The position numbers and the translations under genes are program-made. A stretch of 64,000 nucleotides of DNA, taken from NCBI RefSeq assembly GCF_921293095.1, contig NC_060253.1:77537992-77601991 (forward strand). The letters run 5' to 3'. The stretch comes from Ischnura elegans. Lineage: Eukaryota; Arthropoda; Insecta; Odonata; Coenagrionidae. This document shows positions 43,801 to 54,252 of the stretch, piece after piece. Within the stretch, counting starts at the first letter, position 1, and each line of letters opens with the position of its first letter. The notes under the pieces are model-generated. The model saw only the letters and a program-made list of their open reading frames with translations. It ran no database searches and had not been told where the DNA came from.

Positions 43801-43940
43801 GAGGTCTCAGCGAGGAATATAGAAGTGTCATTCCGCGAAAATGTTTTCTCATTCCCATCCGCTAACTATCGCAGAAAATAGTAGGATTTTCCTCGCTTTA
43901 TTCTCTGAATATTGCAATAATCGGGGCGAAGAAAATATAG
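40879..43940. other. No gene called
   Basis: AT-rich sequence, with a GC-balanced block at 43100-43700. In that block a 114-codon plus ORF (43103-43447) and a 93-codon minus ORF (43381-43662) overlap slightly. Neither has a recognisable domain. The plus ORF begins with a good ATG but has no splice or promoter evidence. Confidence 0.4.
41623..41646. repeat. 24-bp perfect palindrome
   Basis: AGATCATGCATG followed by its exact reverse complement CATGCATGATCT, with no spacer. It contains an alternating purine-pyrimidine TGCATGCA core that could extrude as a cruciform. Confidence 0.9.
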
Positions 43941-44145
43941 ACACTATTCATGATTGTAGCTCTTTGCTGAATTTTATTACCCTGGAAATATAGCCGATAC
44001 AAGGCACCGTTGTAGGGAAAATAATCAGCACTAGCTGACATGAATGATGCATCTACATTAAATTCAATTCACAATTTTTTAAATATTGATACCTAAACAA
44101 GTAGAATAACCAAACTATTTTAGCGTATTCACTTGAATTTCAAAT
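43941..44145 (+). repeat. Direct repeat, copy 1
   Basis: ATTCATGATTGTAGCTCTTT through TTTTAGCGTATTCACTTGAA is repeated at 45402-45607 in the same orientation with scattered substitutions and small indels. Non-coding. Confidence 0.85.
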
Positions 44146-44165
44146 TTCGGAAGAGTTGCAATAAA

Positions 44166-44360
44166 GATTCTTGTCTTTACGCGCACAAAATGCAGATTTC
44201 GTTCAGAATTTAATTATTGTCGCTTCGACCAATGACCATTATGAGGCCTGCCATTGCGTTAATTTTAGATAGGTTTCTATAACTATTCTTGCCTTCACGT
44301 GAACAAAATGTAGTTTTCAACCAGGATATAATTTTGGCTACGAACAAAAATATTACAATG
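44166..44360 (+). repeat. Diverged two-copy tandem repeat, about 118 bp
   Basis: TCTTGTCTTTACGCGCACAA recurs as TCTTGCCTTCACGTGAACAA about 118 bp later, with similar following sequence (AAATG-AG-TTTC). Not coding. Confidence 0.55.
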
Positions 44361-45401
44361 TGCGCAATGATTTTCAGAGATGATAAGAGTAACAGAAAAG
44401 TATTTCTTGCGGAGATATTAGTGAATAAACTCTTTTAATGAAGTATATATATTTTAAGTGAGAGGAAATGTTCCGACAGCTGACTTCAAGATTTGGTAAA
44501 ACTGTTTGCTTAAAAATATACTCATTGACTGGTAACACGATTTGTCTTCCCGTCTGAATTTGAGCAGCGAAGGTTACCATATAATGATAGCTTGATTATA
44601 ATATCCATAGGTTAAAATAAATTGACTAAAGTATTAGGATAAAGGTAAGGATAAGGTAAAGAATTAAATTTAGAACAATGTTTCGAATGGGAAAAAACTT
44701 AAGGCATCATTTTCCGGGAAATTTTTCTCAAATAAATTATTGATACATTTTACTAGAAATGAAATATTGAAATTCAAACGGTAATGCTACTTGTAAAACA
44801 TGAAACCTGCAGTATCGAACACTCTTAACTTTCCGTGCTGAAGTATGAAGCGAAACTGGAAAATTGTATAAAATCACATAGGTATTTTAGATTTTACTTC
44901 AAAGCATTCCCACAGCAATAAGAATAGGATCCCTACACAAGTTTGGGCATAGATTTCAAAATTGCTTCTAACTCTAAATATGGTCCTTAAAAAATGTATG
45001 ATTTTAAATCCTGAGCGATATTCGCGATACTTACGCGAGCGAAGTTTTTTTCTCTTCATAGGCCCGATGATAGAATGACGGCGATGGTACTACTGCGATT
45101 TAGCACGTTAACAGTATCATATGTTTCACTGAAACACTGACTGAAATAAATGGAGTGGGCAAAATTATCTTTTCAATACGCTATCGCATAAAGGGAGAAA
45201 ATCGTTGTAATTACCCGTTTCGACTAAATAATTACACCTCCATGTAAATCATATGAGTCTGCTTTCAATAAAGCACTTTTTGGACTAGTATACCTACGCG
45301 TAATTCTGTAATTAATGGAAGATATAATTTGAGTCGGATAACACGTGGAACGATTTAAACCTATTTTTAAACATCCGTTTAGGAGACGAAGTAAAGGAAA
45401 A
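44361..45401. other. Nothing recognised
   Basis: AT-rich sequence between the two copies of the 43941 repeat. Confidence 0.5.
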
Positions 45402-45607
45402 ACACCATTCATGATTGCAGCTGTTTGCTGAATTTAATCATTCTGCAAATATAGCCGATACAAGACACCGCAGTATGGTAAATAATCAACACTATATGAC
45501 ATGATAATGTATCTACATTATTTTCAATTCATATTTTTTTTTATATTGACACCTAAACAAGTAGAAAATGAGCAAACTATTTTAGCGTATTCACTTGAAT
45601 TTCAAAT
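45402..45607 (+). repeat. Direct repeat, copy 2
   Basis: Second copy of 43941-44145, about 1.46 kb downstream. Blocks such as AAATATAGCCGATACAAG, ACACCTAAACAAGTAGAA and TTTTAGCGTATTCACTTGAA are shared. Confidence 0.85.
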
Positions 45608-45743
45608 ATACGCCTTTTCAAACACTTAATTCATAAAAATATTTAAAATCCAATCAATCAAAGCCAGTTATAGAAAAACGGGCTCTCTGCTTTATTCACT
45701 ATATTACAAAGTACCTAAAAAGATATCAGCATTCGATTCCCAA

Positions 45744-46020
45744 AATGATAATTAGCAAGAAAGGAAATTACGTTTTGACCCCGGAAAATCTTATCCATAT
45801 AGATACTTTGCGCTATAAATAATAAATTAAACTTATTGCGGCATTAATCGTTTAAGTAGTCAAAACTCATTTCCACCTAAATGTGCTGGATTCCATAATT
45901 TAGATGACGTTTCGTCAACTCTGAAGTAGTCTGTCATTTCTAATGAAAGAGCCTCAACATGCTATTTCCAAAATTAGCGAGAAACGAAATTTCGCTTTGA
46001 CCCCGGCAAATCTTTTCATG
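45744..46020 (+). repeat. Short direct repeat pair
   Basis: TTAGCAAGAAAGGAAATTAC, GTTTTGACCCCGG and AAAATCTT near 45752-45795 recur as TTAGCGAGAAACGAAATTTC, GCTTTGACCCCGG and CAAATCTT near 45975-46015. Spacing is about 222 bp. Confidence 0.6.
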
Positions 46021-46374
46021 GCAGAAGATTATGTTCAAAATTATGTTTTTTTCCTTCTTTTTTTCCAAGTTTTACACGTGTTACGAGGTATTCAAGGTCG
46101 GCAGACATTCTAAACGTGGGGTACGATTCAGCCGGGCGAGGATCTCTCGTAGTTTCGGGAATAAAGCAGTGTGTAGCGGTGTAGTTACAGGGTGGGGTTG
46201 GCTCGATGAGAGCTGCCGTGACACGGGTTAGTTTGAGGACGGCCATGTGTGCTGTAAACTCCCACGTTACAGAATGGAGTGGTTTTTTTTGCGAACTCTT
46301 GAGGGTGCAAGGCTAAAGGGAGTGAGGGGAATTTAGACAGGGATCACGTGGGTGAGTTGGATGTGAATAGGTCG

Positions 46375-46497
46375 GCATTTCGGTTCATTTTGATGATCCG
46401 GTACTTGATACTTGGTTCACAGTAATATTTTAGCTCATCAACTCGGTTCATTTTGGTAATTCGGTACATAGGATTTGGATCACAACAATATTCATCT
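46375..46497 (+). repeat. Two-copy tandem repeat, about 65 bp
   Basis: CGGTTCATTTTGATGATCCG, GTACTTGATACTTGGTTCAC and AGTAATATT are followed by CGGTTCATTTTGGTAATTCG, GTACATAGGATTTGGATCAC and AACAATATT. Confidence 0.75.
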
Positions 46498-47419
46498 ACT
46501 CTTGTTTTCTATTCTATGACAAAATATAATTCCAAAACAATACCGATTTCTTACCTATAAAATCATTTTTTCCACGCAACGAAACCTTTTATTCATAAAT
46601 TTCAAATTTCTACGCATTTTTAAGTTCATCAAATATTTTAAATTGTACGACCGTGATTTTCTTCATGGTTTAAACACTTACACTTATACTGTTCCATAAG
46701 GTTAGAAACTTAGGGAAATTCAAAATTGGGTTTTGCGTCATATTGTCCTTGGCAAAACGCTAGGGTATTTCTGCAATAATGGTAAAATTTATATGGCACT
46801 TGAATGCAGAGAGAACGGCCAAAAAAACGTTATAGTAACAAACTAATCGGTTTTGCGTGGGGCATTCGCAATCAGTCATAATTATTATGAAATTATCTCC
46901 ATTATTTTGCATTTATCGCAAAACTCAAAAATTACCACTCGAATCTTCTCTACATATAGTCTCTTTTGAACAATTTGAATTTGGGTTGATAATAATTCCC
47001 TACGCCAGAGGACGACCTACAAGCCTGATACGACCCCCGTAGCAATTTTATATGCTAGACGGTTAGCTGTAAATTTAACAAATAAATAAATTTAATAAAT
47101 AATTGGACCGGAAAAGAAGCTACACAATATGGATAATAAATTGCTGAAACATTATTACATTTTCGTGCATTAACCAATTACTTTTTTTTAGACCTTTAGA
47201 AAATATGTAAAGAATTTTCGTTTCCTGTAGTCACCCTAAATAGACAATGCAGCCCGTACGCAACAAAAGCTTTCCGACATCTGCTAGAGAAAAAATAATC
47301 AACTAAGAGCTACACGCTAATCCTTCATTTTTTATGGTTTCATTTGGTGGGTGACTAATCTGATTCTCCAAGAAAATAGCTCGATCTGAAAAATTCCAAT
47401 TTAAGAGCTCACTAAATAT
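46498..47419. other. Nothing recognised
   Basis: AT-rich sequence, no gene or repeat identified. Confidence 0.5.
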
Positions 47420-48505
47420 GATGCAGTGTTTATTGCTTTCCTGACGGATAGAATAAATGATTTTTCCTATGAATGACAACAGGCTTAGGATTTTTAACCT
47501 AAATTTTACGATTGCCTGATCTATCACTGCTAAAACGATTTCCTTTTTTGGATCCAATTCGACGCATGCACATGAATCGTTTGAACGATGAATTGAACGA
47601 TTCATTAATGATCTAAAACTGACGTAATTAGATGCAGGGCCTGTTCCGGCGGATGGAATAAATGATTTTTTCTATGAACGACAGCAGGCTTGGGATTTTT
47701 AACGTAAGTTTTTCAATTTCCCGATCTGTCAATGCTAAAACGAATTCATTTTTTGGATCCAATTCATCCACATGAATCGTTTGGACGATTCATTATTGAT
47801 CTAAAAACTAACTTAATTAAATTCAGGGTCTATTTCTTTTCTGGCAAATAGAATAAATGATTTTTTTTCTATGAACGACACCAGGCTTGGGATGTTTAAC
47901 CTAAATTTTTCGCTTGCCTGACAGTGGCGTAGTCACGGGGGGAGATTTTCCGGGTCACAACCACCCCTCTCCCCTTGAGCTTTCAAAAGAGGCGCCAAAA
48001 ACAAGTAAGATGTCCTCAATATATTTTCAAATCATTTATTTTAATGAATGAAACAAAATTACAGTTTTTTGTTCTAAAAACACGTTTTCAACCTGAAAAA
48101 TCTCAAAAATCCCCAGACCTCCCTTTGCTCTAGGGTGTTTCCATACACCTTCTAATGGCTCCGAAATATCCGGTAAACCCCTCCACCCCGTTTCAAAATC
48201 TTGTCTACGCTACTGTTGCCTGATCTGTCAACGCCAAAACGATTTCATTTTTTTAATTCAAGTTATTTGACTCATACACATACACATGACTCGTTTGAAC
48301 GATAAAGTGAACGACTCATTGATGATATAAAAGTGACTCAATTCGATTCAGGGTCTATTGCTTTCCTGGAAAAAAAGAATATATATTTTCTTCTCTTTGT
48401 AAATCACACAACGCTCAGGATATTTAGCCGAAATTTTTAGATTCCCTGATTTGGCAATTCCGAAACAATTTCATTTGTTTGAGAAAAATTATGTATTCTA
48501 TCCGC
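47420..48505 (+). repeat. Tandem array of about 195-225 bp units
   Basis: GAATAAATGATTTTT plus CTATGAA anchors fall at 47451, 47656 and 47851, and a decayed fourth at about 48378 after removing the nested MITE. Each unit contains CAGGCTTGGGATTTTTAACC, CCTGATCTGTCAATGC, AAAACGA-TTCATTTTTTGGA and ACATGAATCGTTTGAACGAT followed by GAACGATTCATT. The unit thus carries its own imperfect palindrome around TCGTT-GAACGA. An isolated part unit lies at 48745-48800. Confidence 0.85.
47922..48215. mobile_element. hAT-like MITE, family C copy 2, nested in the tandem array
   Basis: A 294-bp element starting CAGTGGCGTAGTCACGGGGG and ending with the inverse TTGTCTACGCTACTG. It is flanked by the perfect octamer TTGCCTGA (47914-47921 and 48216-48223). 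Deleting one octamer and the element restores an array unit exactly. Same end type as 25391-25649. Non-coding. Confidence 0.92.
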
Positions 48506-49258
48506 CAGGCAACCAATAAATCCTGCACCGAATTTAATCCAGTTTTTATAGAAGTTTTTCAGATTGAACCATTTTCTTGGGAATCAAATTATTCAGCCAC
48601 AAAATCATAAAAAAATAACTATTTGCGTGACGTTCTCTATAGACTATTCGCATTTATAGCAGAGGTATTACATTATTATCATTATTACCCTTTGTCGCCT
48701 CCCAGCTGCATTGCCTGATTGGCCTGGCTGCAGTAATCAAATTCATATGAATCATACACATGAATCGTTTGAACGATGAGTTGAACGATTCATTGATGAA
48801 CCGCACAACTGAGTGTCCGTGAGGGTGGAGTGGGCAAAAAAAGCGTGTTAGTTAAAAGTGTTAGTCTCTGTGCAGTGTAAGAAGAGAAGTAAAGAGAGAG
48901 GGAAAGAGAAAAACAGCCAGCCCTCAAGCGGGCGTTGATTTGTGGCTCGCCGTATCTGACGCAATCGCGTGAACGTTTTGGAGGCTTTTTGAGCCTGAGC
49001 CAAGTTTTTCGGAGCATTCCGAAATGCGAATGGTGCACAAAAATTGGGGGTAGGGAAACAGATGTATTATATTTGCAAAGCCGCCTTAATCCAAGTACGG
49101 CGGCCATAAAGATACTTTGGGAGGTTGCTCCTTCATAAGCACAAATATAAGAAGCGATTAGATATATTGTTACTGATGGTTAAAAGCAGCGAAAGGTGAG
49201 CACATGATAAATTTTGATGTCTTGTCCTCGATACCATTATGTCCAGAGATCAATGGAT
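48506..49258. other. Partial array unit, otherwise no gene called
   Basis: 48745-48800 repeats ACATGAATCGTTTGAACGAT from the array. 48790-49140 has a GC-balanced patch with opposed ORFs of 105 and 67 codons, without domains. Confidence 0.45.
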
Positions 49259-49266
49259 GTAAAGAT

Positions 49267-49493
49267 CAGTGGTGTCTGGGGCACATGTTAACAAAAGAAA
49301 TAATAGTCAAATAACACTTTTATCAGTTTAAGTGCCTCGAAATCACAAATTAATGCATTCGTAACCAAAACAAAAAATTGTTATAAAATGTAAATAATAA
49401 TTTGTAAGCAAAAGAATATAACAATAATATTTCACTTCTAAAAAAAAGTTAAAAATGCGTTCCAGCTCTGCCAATTTTGCTATGACGGCACTG
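49267..49493. mobile_element. hAT-like MITE, family A copy 2
   Basis: A 227-bp element starting CAGTGGTGTCTGGGGCACAT and ending TATGACGGCACTG. It is flanked by the perfect octamer GTAAAGAT (49259-49266 and 49494-49501). Its internal sequence matches 232-488. This copy has lost the CCGGAACGC motif near the left end that copy 1 retains. Confidence 0.88.
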
Positions 49494-49589
49494 GTAAAGA
49501 TAATTGCTAATTAATGTGAATATATAAATAAATTAAATTGCCTCAATCAGTTGATCTTTCTAATAAATTTTAGTGAATCCGAATGGTTA

Positions 49590-49872
49590 TGTGGCGCATT
49601 ATCCGCCACAACACAGAATTGGACCGGTGGATAGGTGTTCCATTACCAATCGGACGGCCCGCGTTCGATTCCCAGCGCGCCGGCCGGAATTTTTTCTCTT
49701 TTCAGAGAAAATCCAGAATTTTCGAGGAAGTTCCGACGCGGCTTTCGAGAGAGTTCGCCGCCACTATATAAGCAGCCATCTCGCCCAACAATTGGTCTGT
49801 AGTTTGAAGTGGCAATAAACGTTCCGCTGCAGAAACCTCACAAGTGTATTATTCAGCGTAGCAATCGCTACA
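49590..49872 (+). mobile_element. 5' LTR of a Ty3/gypsy-type retrotransposon
   Basis: It starts TGTGGCGCATTATCCGCCACA, a 7-bp hairpin at the extreme end, and finishes GTAGCAATCGCTACA. The TG...CA boundaries lie one base before a primer binding site. A TATATAA (49765-49771) and AATAAA (49814-49819) sit in promoter and polyadenylation order. The segment at 49622-49685 is tRNA-like (GTTCGATTCCC resembles a B box). No matching 3' LTR was found in the window. Confidence 0.8.
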
Positions 49873-49873
49873 T

Positions 49874-49887
49874 TGGTGACCCCGACG
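49874..49887 (+). promoter_or_regulatory. Primer binding site, tRNA-Trp type
   Basis: TGGTGACCCCGACG begins one base after the LTR. It matches the start of primer binding sites that use tRNA-Trp in other retroelements. It starts with TGG, complementary to the tRNA CCA end. Assignment of the primer tRNA is from recall of that site only. Confidence 0.65.
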
Positions 49888-49898
49888 ACAAACGACGC

Positions 49899-50886
49899 AT
49901 GGCAGACGCAGAGCAACTCGCGAAACTGCAGGCACAAATCGCGGAACTCAAGCAGCAACTCGCCGCACAGCAAACAAACCACAGCCGACAGCTGGCACTT
50001 ATCCGAGAACAGCACCAACAGCAGCAAGCAACGCTCTCATCGCAGCAGGTCCCACCGCCTCAATTATCCTGCTGCCATCCACCGTGTCACTCCGAAACGG
50101 CCTCCTTTCTGGCCAGCTCACCTGAAATATGGTTCGCCCAGGTCGAAGCACAATTTTCTTTGGCCAACATCACCTCGGACAAGACTAAATATAATTACGT
50201 CGTAGGAAACATAGCCCATCGTTTTGCCAGTGAAATAAGCGATCTTATAGTGAATCCACCGGGCGAAAATCTTTATCAAGTACTGAAAAATCTATTCTAA
50301 AAAATCTAAATCTAAAAATCTATATAAATCTGTAAAAATCCCTCTCTCTCCGAGGATCAACGAGTGCGGCAACTCTTCACAGCAGAAGAGCTTGGTGATA
50401 CCAAGCCGACGAATGCAGTCCCTCATCGGCACCACAAATGTGGAGGGCTCTTTCCTCCGCACATTATGGTTGCAACGCCTTCCGGTCAACGCTCAAGCCA
50501 TCCTGCAAGCGCAAGTTACTTCATTTCCCCTTGACGAACTTGCAGATATGGCTGACCGCATCATCGCCGTCGTTCCGCCTCCAACTTCACCCGTCATACA
50601 TGCAGTAAGCCATACCACTGACGATTCGGCATTGGCCCAACGGATTGAGGAAGCCTCGAAGCAGCTGCAAGATGTAGAAGCTCGTCTAAGAAAACATCTC
50701 CACCCACGAACTTGGACTCGCAGCAGCCCTCTACCGCCTCCCGCTCGCTCCACAGATATTTCGCAGCGCCCTGCTCAATCTGTGATGTGTTACTACCATC
50801 GCAAATTTGGGGTCGAAGCAAGACGTTGCATCCAGCCATGCACCGCAAATGCAGTGAATCCGGTAAACTCCAACAGCGACTCGTAA
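49899..50886 (+). pseudogene. Degenerate gag of the Ty3/gypsy element
   Basis: The capsid polyprotein. ATG at 49899 follows the primer binding site and opens MADAEQLAKLQAQIAELKQQ, an N-terminal coiled coil. The capsid-like block that follows contains PEIWFAQVEAQFSLANITSD. The frame stops at 50300 inside an AT-rich run of ATCTA-type repeats (about 50286-50345), where the coding sequence is interrupted. It resumes at about 50392, with a frame change, as EGSFLRTLWLQRLP and ends with CYYHRKFGVEARRCIQPC in place of a classic zinc knuckle. The frame closes at 50886. The breaks make it non-functional. Confidence 0.8.
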
Positions 50887-52311
50887 CGGCGGCTACGAGT
50901 CTTTCTATCATAGGCTGCCGCCTCTTCGTCACTGACCGCCTCTCCCAACGACGTTTCCTCGTAGACACAGGATCGAATCTATCAATCTATCCAGTAAAAT
51001 TATGCCCCGAACAATGGATCTGCACTGACTACAAGCTCTCCGCAGCCAACGACAGCCGGATCCGTACATACGGTACTTTACTTCTACGCCTTCAGTTCGG
51101 CCTCCCTCGTGACTTCTTTTGGAGATTCATCGTTGCTGACGTTACCGAGCCAATCATCGGAGCAGATTTCCTAACCCACTTCCAACTCGTTCCTAACATG
51201 GCCACCAATCAGCTCATTGACAGAATTTCTGGACATTCTACATCGGGTAATAGGGGTCGATCTTCCCAAGACAGCGTTCGCGCTCTGTCGGGCTCTTCAT
51301 CCTACCACGACCTCCTCATCGAGTTTCCTGGTATCACCCAGCCACCAGGCACTCCTCGGGAGATCCACCATCAAACTAAGCAACATATACGCCTACAACC
51401 TGGATCGCCGATCTGCCACCGTGCCCGCCGTCTAGCCCCGGATCGACTTCGAGATGCACAGGCAGAAATTGAGCTACTAGTATGCGAAGGCACTGTTCGT
51501 CGCTCGCACAGCTCTTACGCCTCACCAATTCATATGGTTCGCAAGGAGGATAGTATCTGGCGACCTTGTGGTGACTTAAGGGCCCTCAACGCACGTACAA
51601 TACCGCACCCTACCCCGTCCGCCATCTGAAGGATTTCTCCCACGCTCTTCAGGGATGCACCATCTTCTGTGTTATCGACTGTGCCACGGCTTCACTCAAA
51701 TTCAAATGGCTCCCTAAGACATGGAAAAGACAGCCATAATTACACCTTTCGGCCTTCTTGAATTCCTATTTATGCCATTCGGACTTCGTAAAGCCGCCCA
51801 AACAAGGGAGCGCTTTATCGACGAAGCTCTCGAAGGCCTAAATTTTTGCTTTCCTTACATGGACCACCTACGGATCTTATTCCAGCGCCTTTCTGACAAC
51901 GGCTTCACCGTCAACTCAGCTAAGTGTGTCCAAGGATCTTCCAAGGTCACATTTCTGGGCTTTCACGTGAGCGCTGATGGATGCACGCCGTTACCTGACA
52001 AGGTAGCTGCTAAAACGATTTCCCTCCACCGAAGACCATTAAGGACATTCGGAGATTCCTCGGTATGCTGAATTTCTATCACCAGCACATACCACACGCC
52101 GCATCCACACAATCCCCTCTCAATGCACTGCTTCAAGGTCCTGATATCAAGAGCTCCACTCCAATTTGTTGGACACCAAAACTTCAGCAGAGTTTCGATG
52201 CCTCTAAAGCTGGACTCGCCCAGGCTGCAGCCCTGTCGCATCCAACCAACTCAGCACCTCTGGCTCTCATCGACATTATCCGCCACAGTTACAATGGTCC
52301 AAAGCTAAGAT
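50887..52311 (+). pseudogene. Degenerate pol of the Ty3/gypsy element, 3'-truncated
   Basis: The protease piece shows FLVDTGSNLSIYP (the DTG active site, with Ser where Ala is usual) and PIIGADFL (about 50945-51180). The RT begins near 51380-51610 with RRLAPDRLRDAQAEIE and WRPCGDLRALNA, then loses frame near 51615. It resumes as EKTAIITPFGLLEFLFMPFG, and the catalytic region reads YMDH where an Asp pair is expected. A deletion follows. The connection region LNFYHQHIPHAAS lies at 52065-52200. RNase H and integrase are absent. Similarity ends at about 52311, beyond which the sequence is AT-rich. Dead copy. Confidence 0.8.
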
Positions 52312-53980
52312 ATGCGTGCATTTTTAAATTTTTAATACCAAATATTCAAGCATTCATTCTCAGTAGATTATTTTTAAACAATTCAAATATATATTTAGAG
52401 TGTTTTTCTAATGATGATTAACATTTTTGCAAACTGTATTTTTTTAGACAGAGAACCGTCGATTTTTTCTATTAATAGATATTTTAGTTCAAATTTCGAT
52501 TTTTGTTGAAATTCGAGCTTTTCATTTTGAATTAAAAGTCGATTGCTCAAAAAATCGATTTTGACCGACAGTTTTCCATCACTACCACAAACAAGGGTAT
52601 CATGCTCCTCACTCAGATTTCAAAAAATCAACCGGCAACTAATCTACTTTGATTGGTAATCATCAATATATTTTAATTGGCTTAATGGAGGATCAGAAAA
52701 CAATCATAACAAAAATGCTATCGATTTACTCGCGCACGAGTATTTCTCGTTTCCATAATATGGAAAATTTGAGGTTAAATATCAAAAATGTAATAATGCT
52801 AATAAACTGGTTCAGTAATCAATCCCAGGGGTTGGCAACCAAACGCTCGCGAGCTACAGCCGGCTCTTTCAGTGTCTAATAGCGACCTTGCTGTTCCATG
52901 CGTAATATAATAATTACATTTTTTTATTTTCACCACTCAAAACAATATTGCAAACACGATATAAACCATGAATGTTGGAAGGTAAGATGATAAAGCGTCC
53001 CTGTAATAAATACAATGCCAGAAGTCAAATTAGAAGAAAGTCTACGAATAATGCGTATTTATTAGTTAACCCGGGAAAAGACGCGCGGGGTGTTAATGAC
53101 ACCTCATGGTTCTTCTTTTACCCATTGTACGTACATCGTGGTATCTACAGTGCTGTTAGTTCTTATACCTTCAAGTCTCATATATTTTGACAAAAAACCT
53201 ACACCCCATGCGCCCTTCCACGTATGTACCCCTTCCTAGCCGTAGGTCTTCCCCTGAGCTTTTTCCTTTCATGAGAGCTAATTATTTTTTTTCTTTTAGC
53301 ACGTAAAACATTAAATTCAGCATATATTTAACGCCTTGAAACCCAAAGTTATTAAATTAATATCAAATAAGTTACCGGATGTCAAATAACGTACATAGAA
53401 AACTTCAGTTGAATGCATTTCTCCCATTATGAATTTTATGGTAATAGAGGAAAAGTAAATATTAAGTATCAACGTAATTCGGTGGACCTTTTTAATAAAA
53501 AAAAAACACAACATAACTGTATCATTATAAGTAAAGAGAAACAAATATTTTCTTTGTGGTGACGATGACCACCCACGCGCCTTCTAACGTTACCTTTCGC
53601 CGCGCGCCCTCTCCTGGGTTGAGTATTTTTACATATCTTTGTCAAAATTTACGCCAAAGTGACAACATGAGGGGACGAATTCATAATTTTAAATGCTAGT
53701 TCCATCACTTATACCGTCCCAAATATGATGTGACGCTAATAGTGACACTTACATTACTTTTCACTCAACTTTGGATGCATTCATATAATTTCCTTTAGCA
53801 GATATTACTAAAACTTTCTATAATGAAATTATCGCCTCTAAATCCCAGGGAATAATCAAAAAATGCAGATGTTCCCTCTCGGGTTAAACGTAATGAGGTC
53901 CTCATTCAAATAAACCAGTTACGTATTTTTAGGATGTTTGACAAAATTTTAGTTTTAAATCATAAGGGGTTTCAATTGAG
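52312..53980. other. Nothing recognised beyond the truncation point
   Basis: AT-rich sequence. 52490-52580 has several ATCGATTTT-like words. No integrase or 3' LTR was seen. Confidence 0.5.
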
Positions 53981-54252
53981 GACCCTACAAGCCACTGGGT
54001 ACGAGTGAAATTTTCATAATTTCGGAGATAAGTGCATATAATGGTTGGTGGGGTGCGCACTATTGCTGTGGAAAAGAGGTACAAGTGAATAACTGATAAG
54101 TATATATTATACACATGATATTTTCCCTGATTCAATGTTATTCAGTGACTCACCGGTCTCACTTTGCCACCACAATATCGTGTGCCCAACCTATCATTAT
54201 CTGCACTTATCTCCAAAATTATAAAAAAAACTGCATTTGGGCTTATAGGGTC
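53981..54252. mobile_element. TIR-MITE family B copy 3
   Basis: Left GACCCTACAAGCC, then GGAGATAAGTGCATATAATG and GTTGGTGGGGTGC. Right inverse GCACTTATCTCCAAAATTAT, then GCTTATAGGGTC. About 272 bp, the most complete undisturbed copy of the family at 15488 and 32364. Non-coding. Confidence 0.85.

Noticed and set aside
47420-48505. CRISPR-like array
   Set aside because: Units are about 200 bp and diverged throughout. There is no short identical repeat with unique spacers, and the context is eukaryotic.
49622-49685. tRNA gene inside the LTR
   Set aside because: B-box-like only. A full cloverleaf could not be drawn.
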